Below are positions 6,772-14,928 of a stretch of 20,745 nt of DNA, in pieces. Source of the stretch: Victivallales bacterium (GTDB taxonomy: Bacteria > Verrucomicrobiota > Lentisphaeria > Oligosphaerales > Oligosphaeraceae); the NCBI GenBank assembly GCA_017458805.1, contig JAFTAC010000074.1, positions 1 through 20,745 on the forward strand, written 5' to 3'. Every line of letters starts with the position of its first letter. The stretch's first letter is position 1. Under the pieces are notes generated by a model that made no database searches, had not been told where the DNA came from, and saw only the letters and a list, made by a program, of their open reading frames with translations. Made by a program: the position numbers and the translations under genes.

Positions 6772-9084
6772 TCAATAGAGGTTTTCGTCTCTGTTAGCCT
6801 TTTCAATCTCCTCCAAAGAGGCCCTGTAGCGGCGCACCAGTTCCTCCTGCGGGCTCTTGTTGTCAATCACATTGACGGTCAGAAGCACGAGCAGTTCTGT
6901 GCGCGAAGAACCAATTTTGTTCAGTCGGAAGAGCCTTCCAATCCATGGAATGTCCTTCAACAGGGGGATGCCCGAATTGGCGTCGCTGTTGTCTGTCTGA
7001 ATCATGCCGCCCATCAGCAGGGTAGAGTTGTCAGGCACGACCAGTTCCGTGGACATCGTCTTGTTCACAATCGTGGGGGGGATGTTGATGTTAGTGACCT
7101 CTTCAGCCGAAGAGACCTCCTGCGAAATGACCAGACGCACATCGTTTCCTGCAGTGATGTAGGGGGTTACCTTCATAATGACACCCGTGTCGATGTACTC
7201 GTAGTTGCTGCGCATGCTGTCTGTGCTGCTTGAGTAGGTGGTGGATTCCGTGGGGATGGCCACCTTTTTGCCGACGCTGATTTGCGCCTCCGCGCCGCTG
7301 AGCGCCAACATGTGGGGCTCCGAGAGGATTTTCGTGTTGCCTTCACCAGCGACCGCCTTGACCGCTGCCAACGGGTCGGACTTGTGGTCCTTGAAGAGGA
7401 TGCCGATGCCAGCGCTGGTCAGGAAACTGCTGATGGTGGTTTCCGCTGACAGATTGCCGACAGAATTCATCATCACATCCAATGTGTTCTGGTCATTGCG
7501 CCCCAGGAGCTTGCTGATGGCGTATGATACGCCGTACTCGGTGGATTTGGTCAGGTTGATGTCCGTGATGATGGCTCGGATGGAGACCTGGCGCGGCGGC
7601 ACGTCCTGCCGTTGCAGGAAGGCATGGATCATCTTCCAGGTGCGGGCTGTGGTTTTGACCGTAAGGCGGTTGCTCTCGTTGTCAGTGAAGACGGTCACAT
7701 CCGTGTCGAAGACCGTAGCGTGAAGTGCGGGCACATTCTGATTATTGGCATTGTTGGTGATGCCTGTGCGGTTCATCGTCGTCCTGTTGTTCGTCAGGTT
7801 GCGGTTGTTGGTCGTGGCAGTGTTGTTGCGGGTATTGTTGGTGGTATTGGTCGTGTTGGTCGTGGTGCGGTTTCTGTTCGTGCTTGTGCGAGAGGTCGAA
7901 GAGGCGCGCGACGAAGTGCTTGAAGAACTGCTCGACGGGCTGCTCGACGTGGTCGTGTTAAAGAAGGCATCCAAGGAGGCGCTTAGGGTATCCACCGTAC
8001 TGTGGCGGACGTTGTAGAAGAAAATCTCCTCCTTATCCAGCATATCCGTCCTGTCCAGAATCTTCACCCATGTCGCCACCTCGTCCAGCACCTCCTCCAT
8101 AGAGGCGGAGACGACGATGCAGCCAAGACGCGGCAGAGAGACAACCTTGACGGCTCCGCCGCTGGGACCTGTCGCCGCTGCCACAGGCATTCCAAGCACA
8201 GGCAGAAGTGCCTGCAATTCAGTCGCAACGGAATCCGACTCAACCTCGCGGCACTGGAAGCAGCGGACAGGCCATTCCGCCTCCCCCCTGGTGTCCAGGT
8301 ACTTGATGAGTTCCTGGAGCTTCTTGCAGTTCTCGGGGGCCTCGACGATGAGCACGGTGTTGGAGTCAGCCAGGTCAGTGGCTGTTGCGCCGTCGGTCAT
8401 GAAGGGCTTGAGGATGTTGATGACATCCGCGCTCTTTTTGTAGCGTATGGGAACAAAGAGAACTTCGACATTGGGTTGCGCCTCGTGGTCGGCGAACAAC
8501 CCGCGCTCCCGCGGCATCTTGTCAAAGGGAAGGATGTTGATGAAGCCATACGTGGGAGAGGCATATGCGCCGGAGAGCCAGAGAAGGTGCTGCATGGTGC
8601 TCCACACCTCCTTCGCCTTCATCGTGGTGCTGATATTCACCGTTACCGCACCCTTCACAGCGGGATCAACCAGGTAGCTGAAGTTCAATATCTCCTTGGA
8701 GGCGAAGAGGCTGACCATCTCCGTAATCTGGGCGTTGTCGAGGTTGATCTCGAAGGTGACCTCCTCCTCGGGGTCCGTAATGCCCTTGATGACGCCAATC
8801 GGGTAGTCGTTGACGCCGATTTCAGGACGGCTGGTTTTGGGACGGGCGGGGATGGTGAGTTTCCGTTCGCCCTCCTTGCGCTTGGAATCCTCCTCGACAT
8901 TGACGGCCTCGACGCCCAGCGGGGACTCATCCAGTAGCTCCGCCTTCGGCACTGCCAGCTTGGTGAATGGAAGCGGCTTCCTCACGTTCGGGTCTGGCTG
9001 ACTGGCGGTCTGGCAGCCAGTCAACGCCAGAAGCGACACCGCCAGAACTCCTCCCATAACTCTCTTTCTGTCCTGTAATCTCAT
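6772..9084 (-). CDS. gspD: Type II secretion secretin GspD, predicted lipoprotein
   Basis: The 770-residue protein should form the outer-membrane channel. Its N-terminus is a lipoprotein signal with lipobox LTGC (C24, followed by Gln), so this looks like a liposecretin, comparable with P. aeruginosa HxcQ, which can reach the outer membrane without a separate pilotin. An N0-like domain (about 107-190) and N1/N2-like domains (about 205-345) follow. An N3-like region (352-495) is interrupted by a 74-residue Ser/Thr/Asn/Arg tract (377-450). The secretin core (about 497-740) has VPDNSTLLMGGMI and IPLLKDIPWIGRLFR. The ATG has an AAGGG site about 9 nt upstream. It lies 61 bp after gspC. Confidence 0.95.
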   Translation of the reverse strand: MRLQDRKRVMGGVLAVSLLALTGCQTASQPDPNVRKPLPFTKLAVPKAELLDESPLGVEAVNVEEDSKRKEGERKLTIPARPKTSRPEIGVNDYPIGVIKGITDPEEEVTFEINLDNAQITEMVSLFASKEILNFSYLVDPAVKGAVTVNISTTMKAKEVWSTMQHLLWLSGAYASPTYGFINILPFDKMPRERGLFADHEAQPNVEVLFVPIRYKKSADVINILKPFMTDGATATDLADSNTVLIVEAPENCKKLQELIKYLDTRGEAEWPVRCFQCREVESDSVATELQALLPVLGMPVAAATGPSGGAVKVVSLPRLGCIVVSASMEEVLDEVATWVKILDRTDMLDKEEIFFYNVRHSTVDTLSASLDAFFNTTTSSSPSSSSSSTSSRASSTSRTSTNRNRTTTNTTNTTNNTRNNTATTNNRNLTNNRTTMNRTGITNNANNQNVPALHATVFDTDVTVFTDNESNRLTVKTTARTWKMIHAFLQRQDVPPRQVSIRAIITDINLTKSTEYGVSYAISKLLGRNDQNTLDVMMNSVGNLSAETTISSFLTSAGIGILFKDHKSDPLAAVKAVAGEGNTKILSEPHMLALSGAEAQISVGKKVAIPTESTTYSSSTDSMRSNYEYIDTGVIMKVTPYITAGNDVRLVISQEVSSAEEVTNINIPPTIVNKTMSTELVVPDNSTLLMGGMIQTDNSDANSGIPLLKDIPWIGRLFRLNKIGSSRTELLVLLTVNVIDNKSPQEELVRRYRASLEEIEKANRDENLY
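7735..7956 (-). other. Low-complexity Ser/Thr/Asn/Arg tract inside GspD
   Basis: Residues 377-450 of GspD are almost entirely Ser, Thr, Asn and Arg: first a Ser-rich run, then Thr-Asn repeats. They sit in the N3-like domain, where many secretins carry a shorter flexible loop. Antisense frames through it give spurious Val/Leu-rich ORFs. Confidence 0.9.
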
Positions 9085-9145
9085 TTTGTTTTCCCTTTAC
9101 GTTTATTCCAATCCCGCCCCTCCACGTGGGGCAGTCAGAATGTTT

Positions 9146-10228
9146 TCAATCAACCACTCTCTGCGGAATGGGCGAATATCTACGACGCATCTCTGCGCCC
9201 CTGCCAGTCGTACCCGAATTGTTGTTCTGCTGAACACCGCCGTTGTTCTGTCCAGGCATCGTGGGCGGCAGCGGCGGCATGCCCGAAGTGGGGTTCTGCT
9301 GGACGGGCTGCATCGCCTGCGTTCCTGCAGGCATGTTCCTCTGCCCCTGCATGAATGGACGCTGCGGCATCCCTGGACGGAAGCCATTGGGGGGCGTCCC
9401 CTGGCCAGGTGTTCCATTCTGCGGTGTGACACCCTGCTGTGGCGTGCCAGCCTGCGGTGTCTGTGGCGCAGCCGCAGCCTCTGCCTTCTGGGCATATTTT
9501 GCACGGACGGCCATCTCCTCGTTCTTCACGCGTTCACGCCGTATGGAGCTGTTGGTGTTCTTCTCGTCCAAAATGAGCACTGTCTCCACGCCGCCTCGCT
9601 CCAACACCACCTTGTTATCCTCCATAATGATGTTCTTGACGACATAGTCTGTTGAAGCCACCTTGTCGCCTATGCGATAGAGGCTCTTGTTCGCCTTGCG
9701 GTTCTCGGGCTCCTGGGGCGGCGGTGTATTCAAGGCGGAACGGTCATTCGGGCGGTTGAACCTGGGGTCACCGCCAGGGAAGCTACCTGGACGGCGGAAC
9801 CCAGGGTTGTTCCTGTTGTTCATATTGTTCATCCTGTTTCGAGCATTGTTTTTCACCTCCAGGATGATGGCGACGGGTGTGGAAGCATCTTTGCGCCCCA
9901 TGCGCGCAATGCCCACCAGTTCAAATTCGTTGTTGACCTGCTCCTGGGAGCCAGCCTCGTCTGTCGGCCCAGCAGCGGCTTCAACCTCCGTGCGGTCGTC
10001 CTTGAAAAGGGAGTTCTTCCAAAGAAGGTCCCAGTTGCGCACCCCCTCCTTTTTCCGCGGCTCCACAGCAATCACGCTGGATGAGTCAACGGTGCGTTGA
10101 GGGGCCGCAGCCACTTCAGACTTGGTGTATTTCGGAAGCGGTGCGCTCATCTTCTTCATGCCTGAATAGGAGAGCCCCACTGAAACCAGCAGGACGCTCA
10201 AAAGCATCATCCAAGTTGTTCCTGTCAT
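9146..10228 (-). CDS. GspC/PilP-like inner-membrane type II secretion component
   Basis: The 360-residue protein has one N-terminal membrane segment (about 5-22), a linker, and WDLLWKNSLFKDDR (66-79), which resembles the start of a GspC homology-region domain. The rest of that domain is split: FELVGIARMG to IILEV (102-125) and SLYRIGDKV to VETVLIL (182-220) flank an Asn/Arg/Pro-rich insert (127-178). The C-terminal third (250-340) is Pro/Gln/Gly/Asn-rich. GspC connects the inner-membrane platform to the secretin N0 domain, and its position next to gspD fits. The ATG overlaps the gspM stop (ATGA) and has AGGAGG 8 nt upstream. The assignment rests on topology, motif order and context, since these proteins diverge strongly. 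Confidence 0.75.
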   Translation of the reverse strand: MTGTTWMMLLSVLLVSVGLSYSGMKKMSAPLPKYTKSEVAAAPQRTVDSSSVIAVEPRKKEGVRNWDLLWKNSLFKDDRTEVEAAAGPTDEAGSQEQVNNEFELVGIARMGRKDASTPVAIILEVKNNARNRMNNMNNRNNPGFRRPGSFPGGDPRFNRPNDRSALNTPPPQEPENRKANKSLYRIGDKVASTDYVVKNIIMEDNKVVLERGGVETVLILDEKNTNSSIRRERVKNEEMAVRAKYAQKAEAAAAPQTPQAGTPQQGVTPQNGTPGQGTPPNGFRPGMPQRPFMQGQRNMPAGTQAMQPVQQNPTSGMPPLPPTMPGQNNGGVQQNNNSGTTGRGAEMRRRYSPIPQRVVD

Positions 10229-10971
10229 TTTATCACCCTCCTATTCCCGTGAATTGTTGCCCTGTCAGGCTTGCCATCCGACGAGGAAGCGGCCTTTCTT
10301 GCTCCGGAACTGCTCTGGCGACGGTCTCCGCCCGCCGTCTTCGCAGGGGTCTTACCGCTCTCCTTCAAGGTCTCAACCGCAACAGCCTCGCTGCTGAGCA
10401 GGCGAGTGGCGTCCTCTGAAAGAAGATAGGCTGTCAGACGGCAATTCGCGCGGATGCCAGTCGGCTTGTTGACATTGTCGGGGTCTATCTTGCAGCTGCT
10501 CCAGTGGAAACGACGCGGATTCGATTCGACCTCCTTCAGGAAGCGCATGAACTCCTTCATCGTCACACCACGGATATCCGCATGAATCTCAACCTCTTGG
10601 ACATACATCGCATTCTGCGTCTTAATCAGCTTCGCCTCGCGGCTCTGCACGTTGATGCCCGCCAGTCGCACGATGTTGTTGAACTCGTCCAGCACCTCCT
10701 GCTCTACTGCGTTCCCTGGGCGCTTGCGGACCCAGAACCCCGATGCCTTGGCGCGAAGCCGCTGAAGTTCGTTGCCCAGTTCGTAGCGCACCACACGGGC
10801 ATTATCCAAATCCTTCTGCCTGGAATCCAGACGAAGCATCTCGTCCTGTATCGCACCATCAGTGGGCAGCTGGATGGCGGGAAGATACTGTCGCAACAGC
10901 AGTATCCCCAAGATGACCATCACCACCAGCAAAACAGTCGTTTTGGTCTTGCTGTCTTTATTGTTTGCCAT
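10225..10971 (-). CDS. GspM/PilO-like type II secretion protein
   Basis: The 248-residue protein has a short cytoplasmic N-terminus, one membrane helix (about 11-30), a predicted coiled coil (about 38-76) and a compact periplasmic domain (about 90-190). The domain includes the EVEIHADIRGVTMKEFMRFL segment typical of the PilO/GspM ferredoxin-like fold. A Ser/Lys/Arg/Gly-rich tail (about 205-248) is probably disordered. It would pair with the GspL-like protein in the inner-membrane assembly platform. The ATG has AGGA 8 nt upstream, and the stop overlaps the gspC ATG. Confidence comes mainly from architecture and from its place between gspL-like and gspC-like genes. Confidence 0.78.
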   Translation of the reverse strand: MANNKDSKTKTTVLLVVMVILGILLLRQYLPAIQLPTDGAIQDEMLRLDSRQKDLDNARVVRYELGNELQRLRAKASGFWVRKRPGNAVEQEVLDEFNNIVRLAGINVQSREAKLIKTQNAMYVQEVEIHADIRGVTMKEFMRFLKEVESNPRRFHWSSCKIDPDNVNKPTGIRANCRLTAYLLSEDATRLLSSEAVAVETLKESGKTPAKTAGGDRRQSSSGARKAASSSDGKPDRATIHGNRRVIK

Positions 10972-11001
10972 AAGCCGTATCCTGTATCCCGATATTGACG
11001 C

Positions 11002-12507
11002 CTATTCAGCGCCGTTTTCATCTGCATTGACTCCCTGGGGCGGCGGTGGGGGATTATCCTCTCCATTATCGCCATTGTCGCCATCGTTCTCCTCCTGAGC
11101 GGCCTGCTTCTCGGCCACGGCTGCCTTCCGAGCCTCTTCGGCCAGGCGCGCCTTGAGTTCCGCCTGCTCGCGCTCGACATACTCCCGCTCTTCGGCTGTG
11201 TCGTAGCGTGCCTTCAGAGTGATTCTCCGTTCCTGCTTGTTGTCCCGCAGTATAGTGCTTTTCAGCTCCTGCGCATCGCCAAGAATCGGCGAATCGTTCA
11301 GGCGCTTGCAGAGGTCAAGGTTTGCACCGTCGCCGACTGGCTCGCGTATTGTGAACGTCACAGGCACGACCGTTTCCCCGAGACTGGTTTTCCAGTCAAA
11401 GGAACCGCTGATCCAGGCAGGGGGCTTGACAAGCTGTGTCACCTCGATCAGAACGTCGGGCAGCTCGGGAGCCTCAAAGGTGTATTTGGAGATTTCGCTC
11501 TCGAAGTCCTTGGCAGCCTGGTTCGCCTTCGTGGAATCCATTCCATTGAGTCGCGCTATCTCCGCCTCCACCTTACTGATGTCAGCGCGGATGAGGCGCA
11601 GCCTGGCAACTCTTTTCTGCATGGAATTGATGAGTCCCACACCCAGCATGGCGATAATCAGGAACAGAAGGCAGGCTGCGATGAAACGGCATGCCACATA
11701 GCGGGCGGGCTTCATCTTCTCTGGCAGAGCGGGCATCGTCTTACTGTCCTTATCGACATCCCGCCCAAGCCCATACAAAGCCATCGTAATGACCTTCAGG
11801 TATGAGAGCTGCTCCTCCAAGGGCTTCTTTTCAAGTTCACCCAGAGACAGCTTTTCAAATGGCAGGCAGTCGTGGAGGCTGTTTACCTTGCACTCGTCCG
11901 CGCCGACAGGAAGCACGTCACGGCCCACCTTGCCGGGCAGATAGCGAAAGCCTGCCTCGCCTGGATACAGCACCGCCTCCCCCTGCATCAGAGGATCCAG
12001 GAGCACAGGCGCCGCCGCCACCATGTCCAGATGGCCCAGGCCACTGGCCCCCTCAAGCCATTTGCGCCAGAGGTCCGACTTGACGTAGAAGAGCCGCACC
12101 GCCGTCTTGCCCGTTGCGCCGTTGTCCTGAATGACCTCCTGCGGCAGCACGCGGTAGCCCCACTGGAGATGCTCCAACGCCACTGGCGTGCGCTTGCGCA
12201 CCTCAAAGGCCAGCGCGGAGCGCAGTTCAGCAGGCTTCAACTCGGGCATCAGCAAGTCCGCCATGCCCCACCCGCCCTCTTCGGGGCCAGCGATGCAATA
12301 GACGCCTTCCTTGACACCCAGTTCGCGGCGCCCCATCGACAGAGTCTCACCGATGCTGCTGGCCTTCAGGCCGCCTGCAGCGCTCCAGGTCGCCAGGACC
12401 TTGATCTCGCGTCCTCCCCCTTTCAGCAGCACGCCGTGGCAAACGCCATCGGGCGTCCAACTGAAGGCGGCGCATTCGCCTCTTGCTATTTTAAATGACT
12501 GTGACAT
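11002..12507 (-). CDS. GspL-like protein (PilM-like cytoplasmic domain fused to PilN-like domain)
   Basis: This 501-residue bitopic protein has a large cytoplasmic region (about 1-265) with the strand/helix pattern of the actin-like PilM/GspL fold, including the MPELKPAELRSALAFEVRK segment expected at the start of the second subdomain. A single membrane helix (about 271-294) leads into a coiled coil (about 296-345) and a PilN/GspL-like periplasmic domain (about 347-435). The end is unusual: a charged Glu/Lys/Ala coiled coil (438-472), an Asp/Asn/Gly-rich acidic stretch and five consecutive prolines (486-490). GspL normally recruits GspE to the membrane. It starts 186 bp after gspK, with GGAAG close upstream of the ATG. 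Confidence 0.82.
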   Translation of the reverse strand: MSQSFKIARGECAAFSWTPDGVCHGVLLKGGGREIKVLATWSAAGGLKASSIGETLSMGRRELGVKEGVYCIAGPEEGGWGMADLLMPELKPAELRSALAFEVRKRTPVALEHLQWGYRVLPQEVIQDNGATGKTAVRLFYVKSDLWRKWLEGASGLGHLDMVAAAPVLLDPLMQGEAVLYPGEAGFRYLPGKVGRDVLPVGADECKVNSLHDCLPFEKLSLGELEKKPLEEQLSYLKVITMALYGLGRDVDKDSKTMPALPEKMKPARYVACRFIAACLLFLIIAMLGVGLINSMQKRVARLRLIRADISKVEAEIARLNGMDSTKANQAAKDFESEISKYTFEAPELPDVLIEVTQLVKPPAWISGSFDWKTSLGETVVPVTFTIREPVGDGANLDLCKRLNDSPILGDAQELKSTILRDNKQERRITLKARYDTAEEREYVEREQAELKARLAEEARKAAVAEKQAAQEENDGDNGDNGEDNPPPPPQGVNADENGAE

Positions 12508-12693
12508 TCGCTTCCGTATTCTGCGGGGTAATCCATTGTTTGCTTCCTGACAATGACTTACACCTATTTTATTCCGTTGTTTCCAACTCAGTGGGCAATT
12601 TTCTGCTCACCTGTTTTCCTAATAAACGCACAGATGCACCCAAATATTGTGTGCTCCGATTCATTTATTTCACTTTTTCTATTGCACTTTTCC
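12508..12693. other. AT-rich gap inside the gsp cluster
   Basis: These 186 bp between the gspK stop and the gspL ATG are clearly more AT-rich than the flanking genes and contain no ORF I would call. I see no convincing terminator or promoter, although a TAAAAT hexamer could be a -10 box. It is the only sizeable break in an otherwise overlapping or closely spaced operon and could mark a second promoter or a site where genes were lost. Confidence 0.6.
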
Positions 12694-13671
12694 CTACCAA
12701 ACCGTCCTCCTCCAGATGGAAAAGGCCTCTCTTGCGGAGTCCGCAAAGATGGTGTTTTTAGAGAGGTTCACCTCCCGTACCGCCTTGTAGAGGATGCGTA
12801 TCTCCCCCTCCTGCGTGGCGGAGGAGACGACGAAGCAGGCGTAGTCGCTCTCCTGGAAGCTGAACGCACCCTGAATGTTGATGAAAAGGGCACTGTCCAG
12901 CGAATCGGAGAGAAGCGTGCCAGAGCGAATCCACTCCTCCCGTGCGCGAATGACCTCGTCCACCTCGCTGTCGGAAAGATCCAGTGCACGCTGGATTTCC
13001 GTCGGCGACGCGGAGAAGAAGGATGGCTTGGAGCTTTCGGCTATCGTCTTTCCCTTCGGGGGAATCATCGTGACCTCGCCCGAGACGACCTCGGTCCAGC
13101 CGTCCAGCCAGAAGAGTTCCTCCGCGAACTGGAGGGCACCGTTGCGTGGCATGGAGCGCAGGCCCTCCTGGGCGTAGTCGTCCTCCTCCTTGCCAGCCAG
13201 CTTCGTGAGGGAGTCCGTGTCCGTGTAGTCGCCAAGGACGTCCAGGAAGTCCTCGACGATTTCAAGCGCCTCCGTGTCGTCCACATTGATATTCTGCTTG
13301 AAGGTGTCGGGCTTGTCTGGGCGGATGGTGCGTTCGATGGTGTCGATGTACGCCTGGCAGTTGGCGTCAAAGAGCTCGTGGCCACGCCTGTCTGCAATCC
13401 ACGGTTCGAAGTCGCTGTCGCCCAGGCGTGAGTCATCATCGACACCCAGCTTGCGCGACGGAAAGAGCTTGCGATCCACAAGGTGCATCCAGAAGGCGTG
13501 GTCGGCGCCAGACTCCGCCTGGTAGCGCAGTTCCGTCCTCTTTGTGGAGGCGTAGGCGTCCCGCGAGATGATCTCGCATACCGTCATGACGTGGACGACT
13601 AGCAGCAGCGTCACTGCCAGCACGCCCAGCACCATCACGAGTGCCATGCCTTTATTTCGCCTGTTCCTCAT
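12694..13671 (-). CDS. gspK: Type II secretion minor pseudopilin GspK
   Basis: The 325-residue protein has a prepilin leader ending in Gly8, followed by a hydrophobic helix (about 9-30). There is Met rather than Glu at mature position 5, as expected because GspK homologues typically lack Glu5. The large C-terminal part shows the GspK-type DFLDVLGDYTDTDS segment (141-154) and MPRNGALQFAEELFWL (174-189). The first corresponds to the Asp-rich loop region of the family. A helix-hairpin-like segment (about 223-245) follows. GspK caps the pseudopilus tip together with GspI and GspJ, both encoded directly upstream. An AGAG site precedes the ATG, and the gspJ stop lies 19 nt upstream. Confidence 0.92.
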   Translation of the reverse strand: MRNRRNKGMALVMVLGVLAVTLLLVVHVMTVCEIISRDAYASTKRTELRYQAESGADHAFWMHLVDRKLFPSRKLGVDDDSRLGDSDFEPWIADRRGHELFDANCQAYIDTIERTIRPDKPDTFKQNINVDDTEALEIVEDFLDVLGDYTDTDSLTKLAGKEEDDYAQEGLRSMPRNGALQFAEELFWLDGWTEVVSGEVTMIPPKGKTIAESSKPSFFSASPTEIQRALDLSDSEVDEVIRAREEWIRSGTLLSDSLDSALFINIQGAFSFQESDYACFVVSSATQEGEIRILYKAVREVNLSKNTIFADSAREAFSIWRRTVW

Positions 13672-13690
13672 AGTCTCTTGCCAGTTGTTC

Positions 13691-14392
13691 TCATGGAGTG
13701 TTGTCCTGCGGAAGCTTGTAGGTACCGTAGCGTTCGCGGTAGCTGTTGCCCATGGTGCGCCGCAGCCAGCACTCCTGCCGCCCGTCCTCCCAGGTGACGG
13801 TCATGCGGATGGCGAGGGGGATGTCGGAACGCGCCTCGCTGGTGCTATCCGTCTCCGTCTCCTCCTCCTGCCATTCGGTGCGCCAGAAGAGCCTCTCCGA
13901 CCAATCGACGGAGATGTCGCTGGACCAGTCCGCATACTCGAACTCCAGGGAGGCGACCTCCGTCGAGAGGATGGTGGTCGTGCGCCTGTCCTCGTCAATC
14001 TCGTCCCAGAAGGCAAAAGGCCTGTTTGTATAGACAGCTTTCAGTTCGCCTTGTTCCAGAACAAACTCGACAAAACGTATCGCACCGTCCTGTGTGTCGT
14101 TTAGGGGGTGGAGGGTGGCGATGCGCAAGTAATCGCTTTCAGCGACCATAAAGGGGACTTCGGAGCTGATACCGTTATCGACCTGCTTCCACATGAACGG
14201 GATGGCGTTCGTGAGGATGCCGTCGATGGCGCGGTCCATAGCCAGCAGCTCGTTGAAGCGATTGCGCTCCACCGTCAGCCTCGACCAGGAGTCGGAGACC
14301 TGCTTGGAAAAAGTAAAGAGCGCCAGTGAAATCAGCATGAAGATGGCCACGGCGATGATGAGCTCAAGGAAGGTGAAGAAGCGGCGGACCAT
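13691..14392 (-). CDS. gspJ: Type II secretion minor pseudopilin GspJ
   Basis: The 233-residue protein begins MVRRF|FTFLELIIAVAIFML, a type IV prepilin N-terminus with Glu at mature position 5 but Phe, not Gly, before the predicted cut. The hydrophobic helix runs to about residue 25, followed by a GspJ-type segment (WSRLTVERNRFNELLAMDRA) and a beta-rich C-terminal domain. I chose the ATG at 14392, which shares its A with the upstream stop (TGATG) and has AGGAGG about 10 nt upstream, over the TTG one codon earlier. Identification as J rather than H or I rests on size and on the I-J-K order. Confidence 0.85.
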   Translation of the reverse strand: MVRRFFTFLELIIAVAIFMLISLALFTFSKQVSDSWSRLTVERNRFNELLAMDRAIDGILTNAIPFMWKQVDNGISSEVPFMVAESDYLRIATLHPLNDTQDGAIRFVEFVLEQGELKAVYTNRPFAFWDEIDEDRRTTTILSTEVASLEFEYADWSSDISVDWSERLFWRTEWQEEETETDSTSEARSDIPLAIRMTVTWEDGRQECWLRRTMGNSYRERYGTYKLPQDNTP

Positions 14393-14790
14393 CAATCCAA
14401 GTCCTCCTCTTTCAGCACCTTGCGCACAGTTGTCTCCGCGATTCGCACACCTGCTTCATCCGTGATGAAGATGTAGTATTCGCAGAGCTGCCACCCGTTG
14501 ATGGGGTCCAGCGCATCCTCATGGATGTCCTCCACCTCATAAAGCTCGCAGCTGGCGGAAAAGCCATCGGGCAGCAGCCCCAAAGGAAAGTCGCCATGCT
14601 GTCCAGCCAGCAGGTAGAACTCCACCGCCTGGGCAAGCAGATGCTGCCGCGCCCATCGCTGCTCTGCGCGATAGAGCGTCGAGCGTGCGCCCGTCACCAC
14701 GCCCATGGTGGAGACCACGGCCAACGCCAGTATCGTCGCCGCAATCATCACCTCCATTAGCGTGAAGCTATGTCGTATTGCCCTGGGCAT
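14392..14790 (-). CDS. gspI: Type II secretion minor pseudopilin GspI-like
   Basis: The 132-residue protein starts MPRAIRHS|FTLMEVMIAATILALAV, a prepilin N-terminus with Glu at mature position 5 and Ser before the predicted cut. The following helix and AEQRWARQHLLAQAVEFYL segment match the GspI pattern of a short pseudopilin. The frame is open upstream to 15003, but those extra 71 residues are compositionally unlike a leader and run through the AT-rich intergenic region, so I chose the ATG at 14790. Its Shine-Dalgarno is weak (GAGAA close to the start, GGAAG further away). It appears to be the first gene of the gsp operon. Confidence 0.82.
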   Translation of the reverse strand: MPRAIRHSFTLMEVMIAATILALAVVSTMGVVTGARSTLYRAEQRWARQHLLAQAVEFYLLAGQHGDFPLGLLPDGFSASCELYEVEDIHEDALDPINGWQLCEYYIFITDEAGVRIAETTVRKVLKEEDLD

Positions 14791-14928
14791 ATTCTCGTTT
14801 TTGCACTTCCTTTTTCCAATAAACGCATATTCAGGAGAAAACATATACCAAAAATCACATTTTTCAAACGGCATTAAGGATAAAGAAGCGATTAATTCAA
14901 AAAAGTAATGGCATGTTTCAAAGGAGGG

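Noticed and set aside
5436..6797. 453-residue plus-strand ORF opposite gspE
   Set aside because: It is wholly antisense to a gene with full GspE motifs, its translation is His/Arg/Val-rich with no recognisable domain, and it arises from codon bias.
7745..8017. Plus-strand ORF with a hydrophobic Val/Leu run resembling a membrane protein
   Set aside because: The hydrophobicity is the complement of the Ser/Thr/Asn codon tract in GspD.
8002..8937. 311-residue plus-strand ORF opposite gspD
   Set aside because: Antisense shadow of the secretin gene, with no domain pattern.
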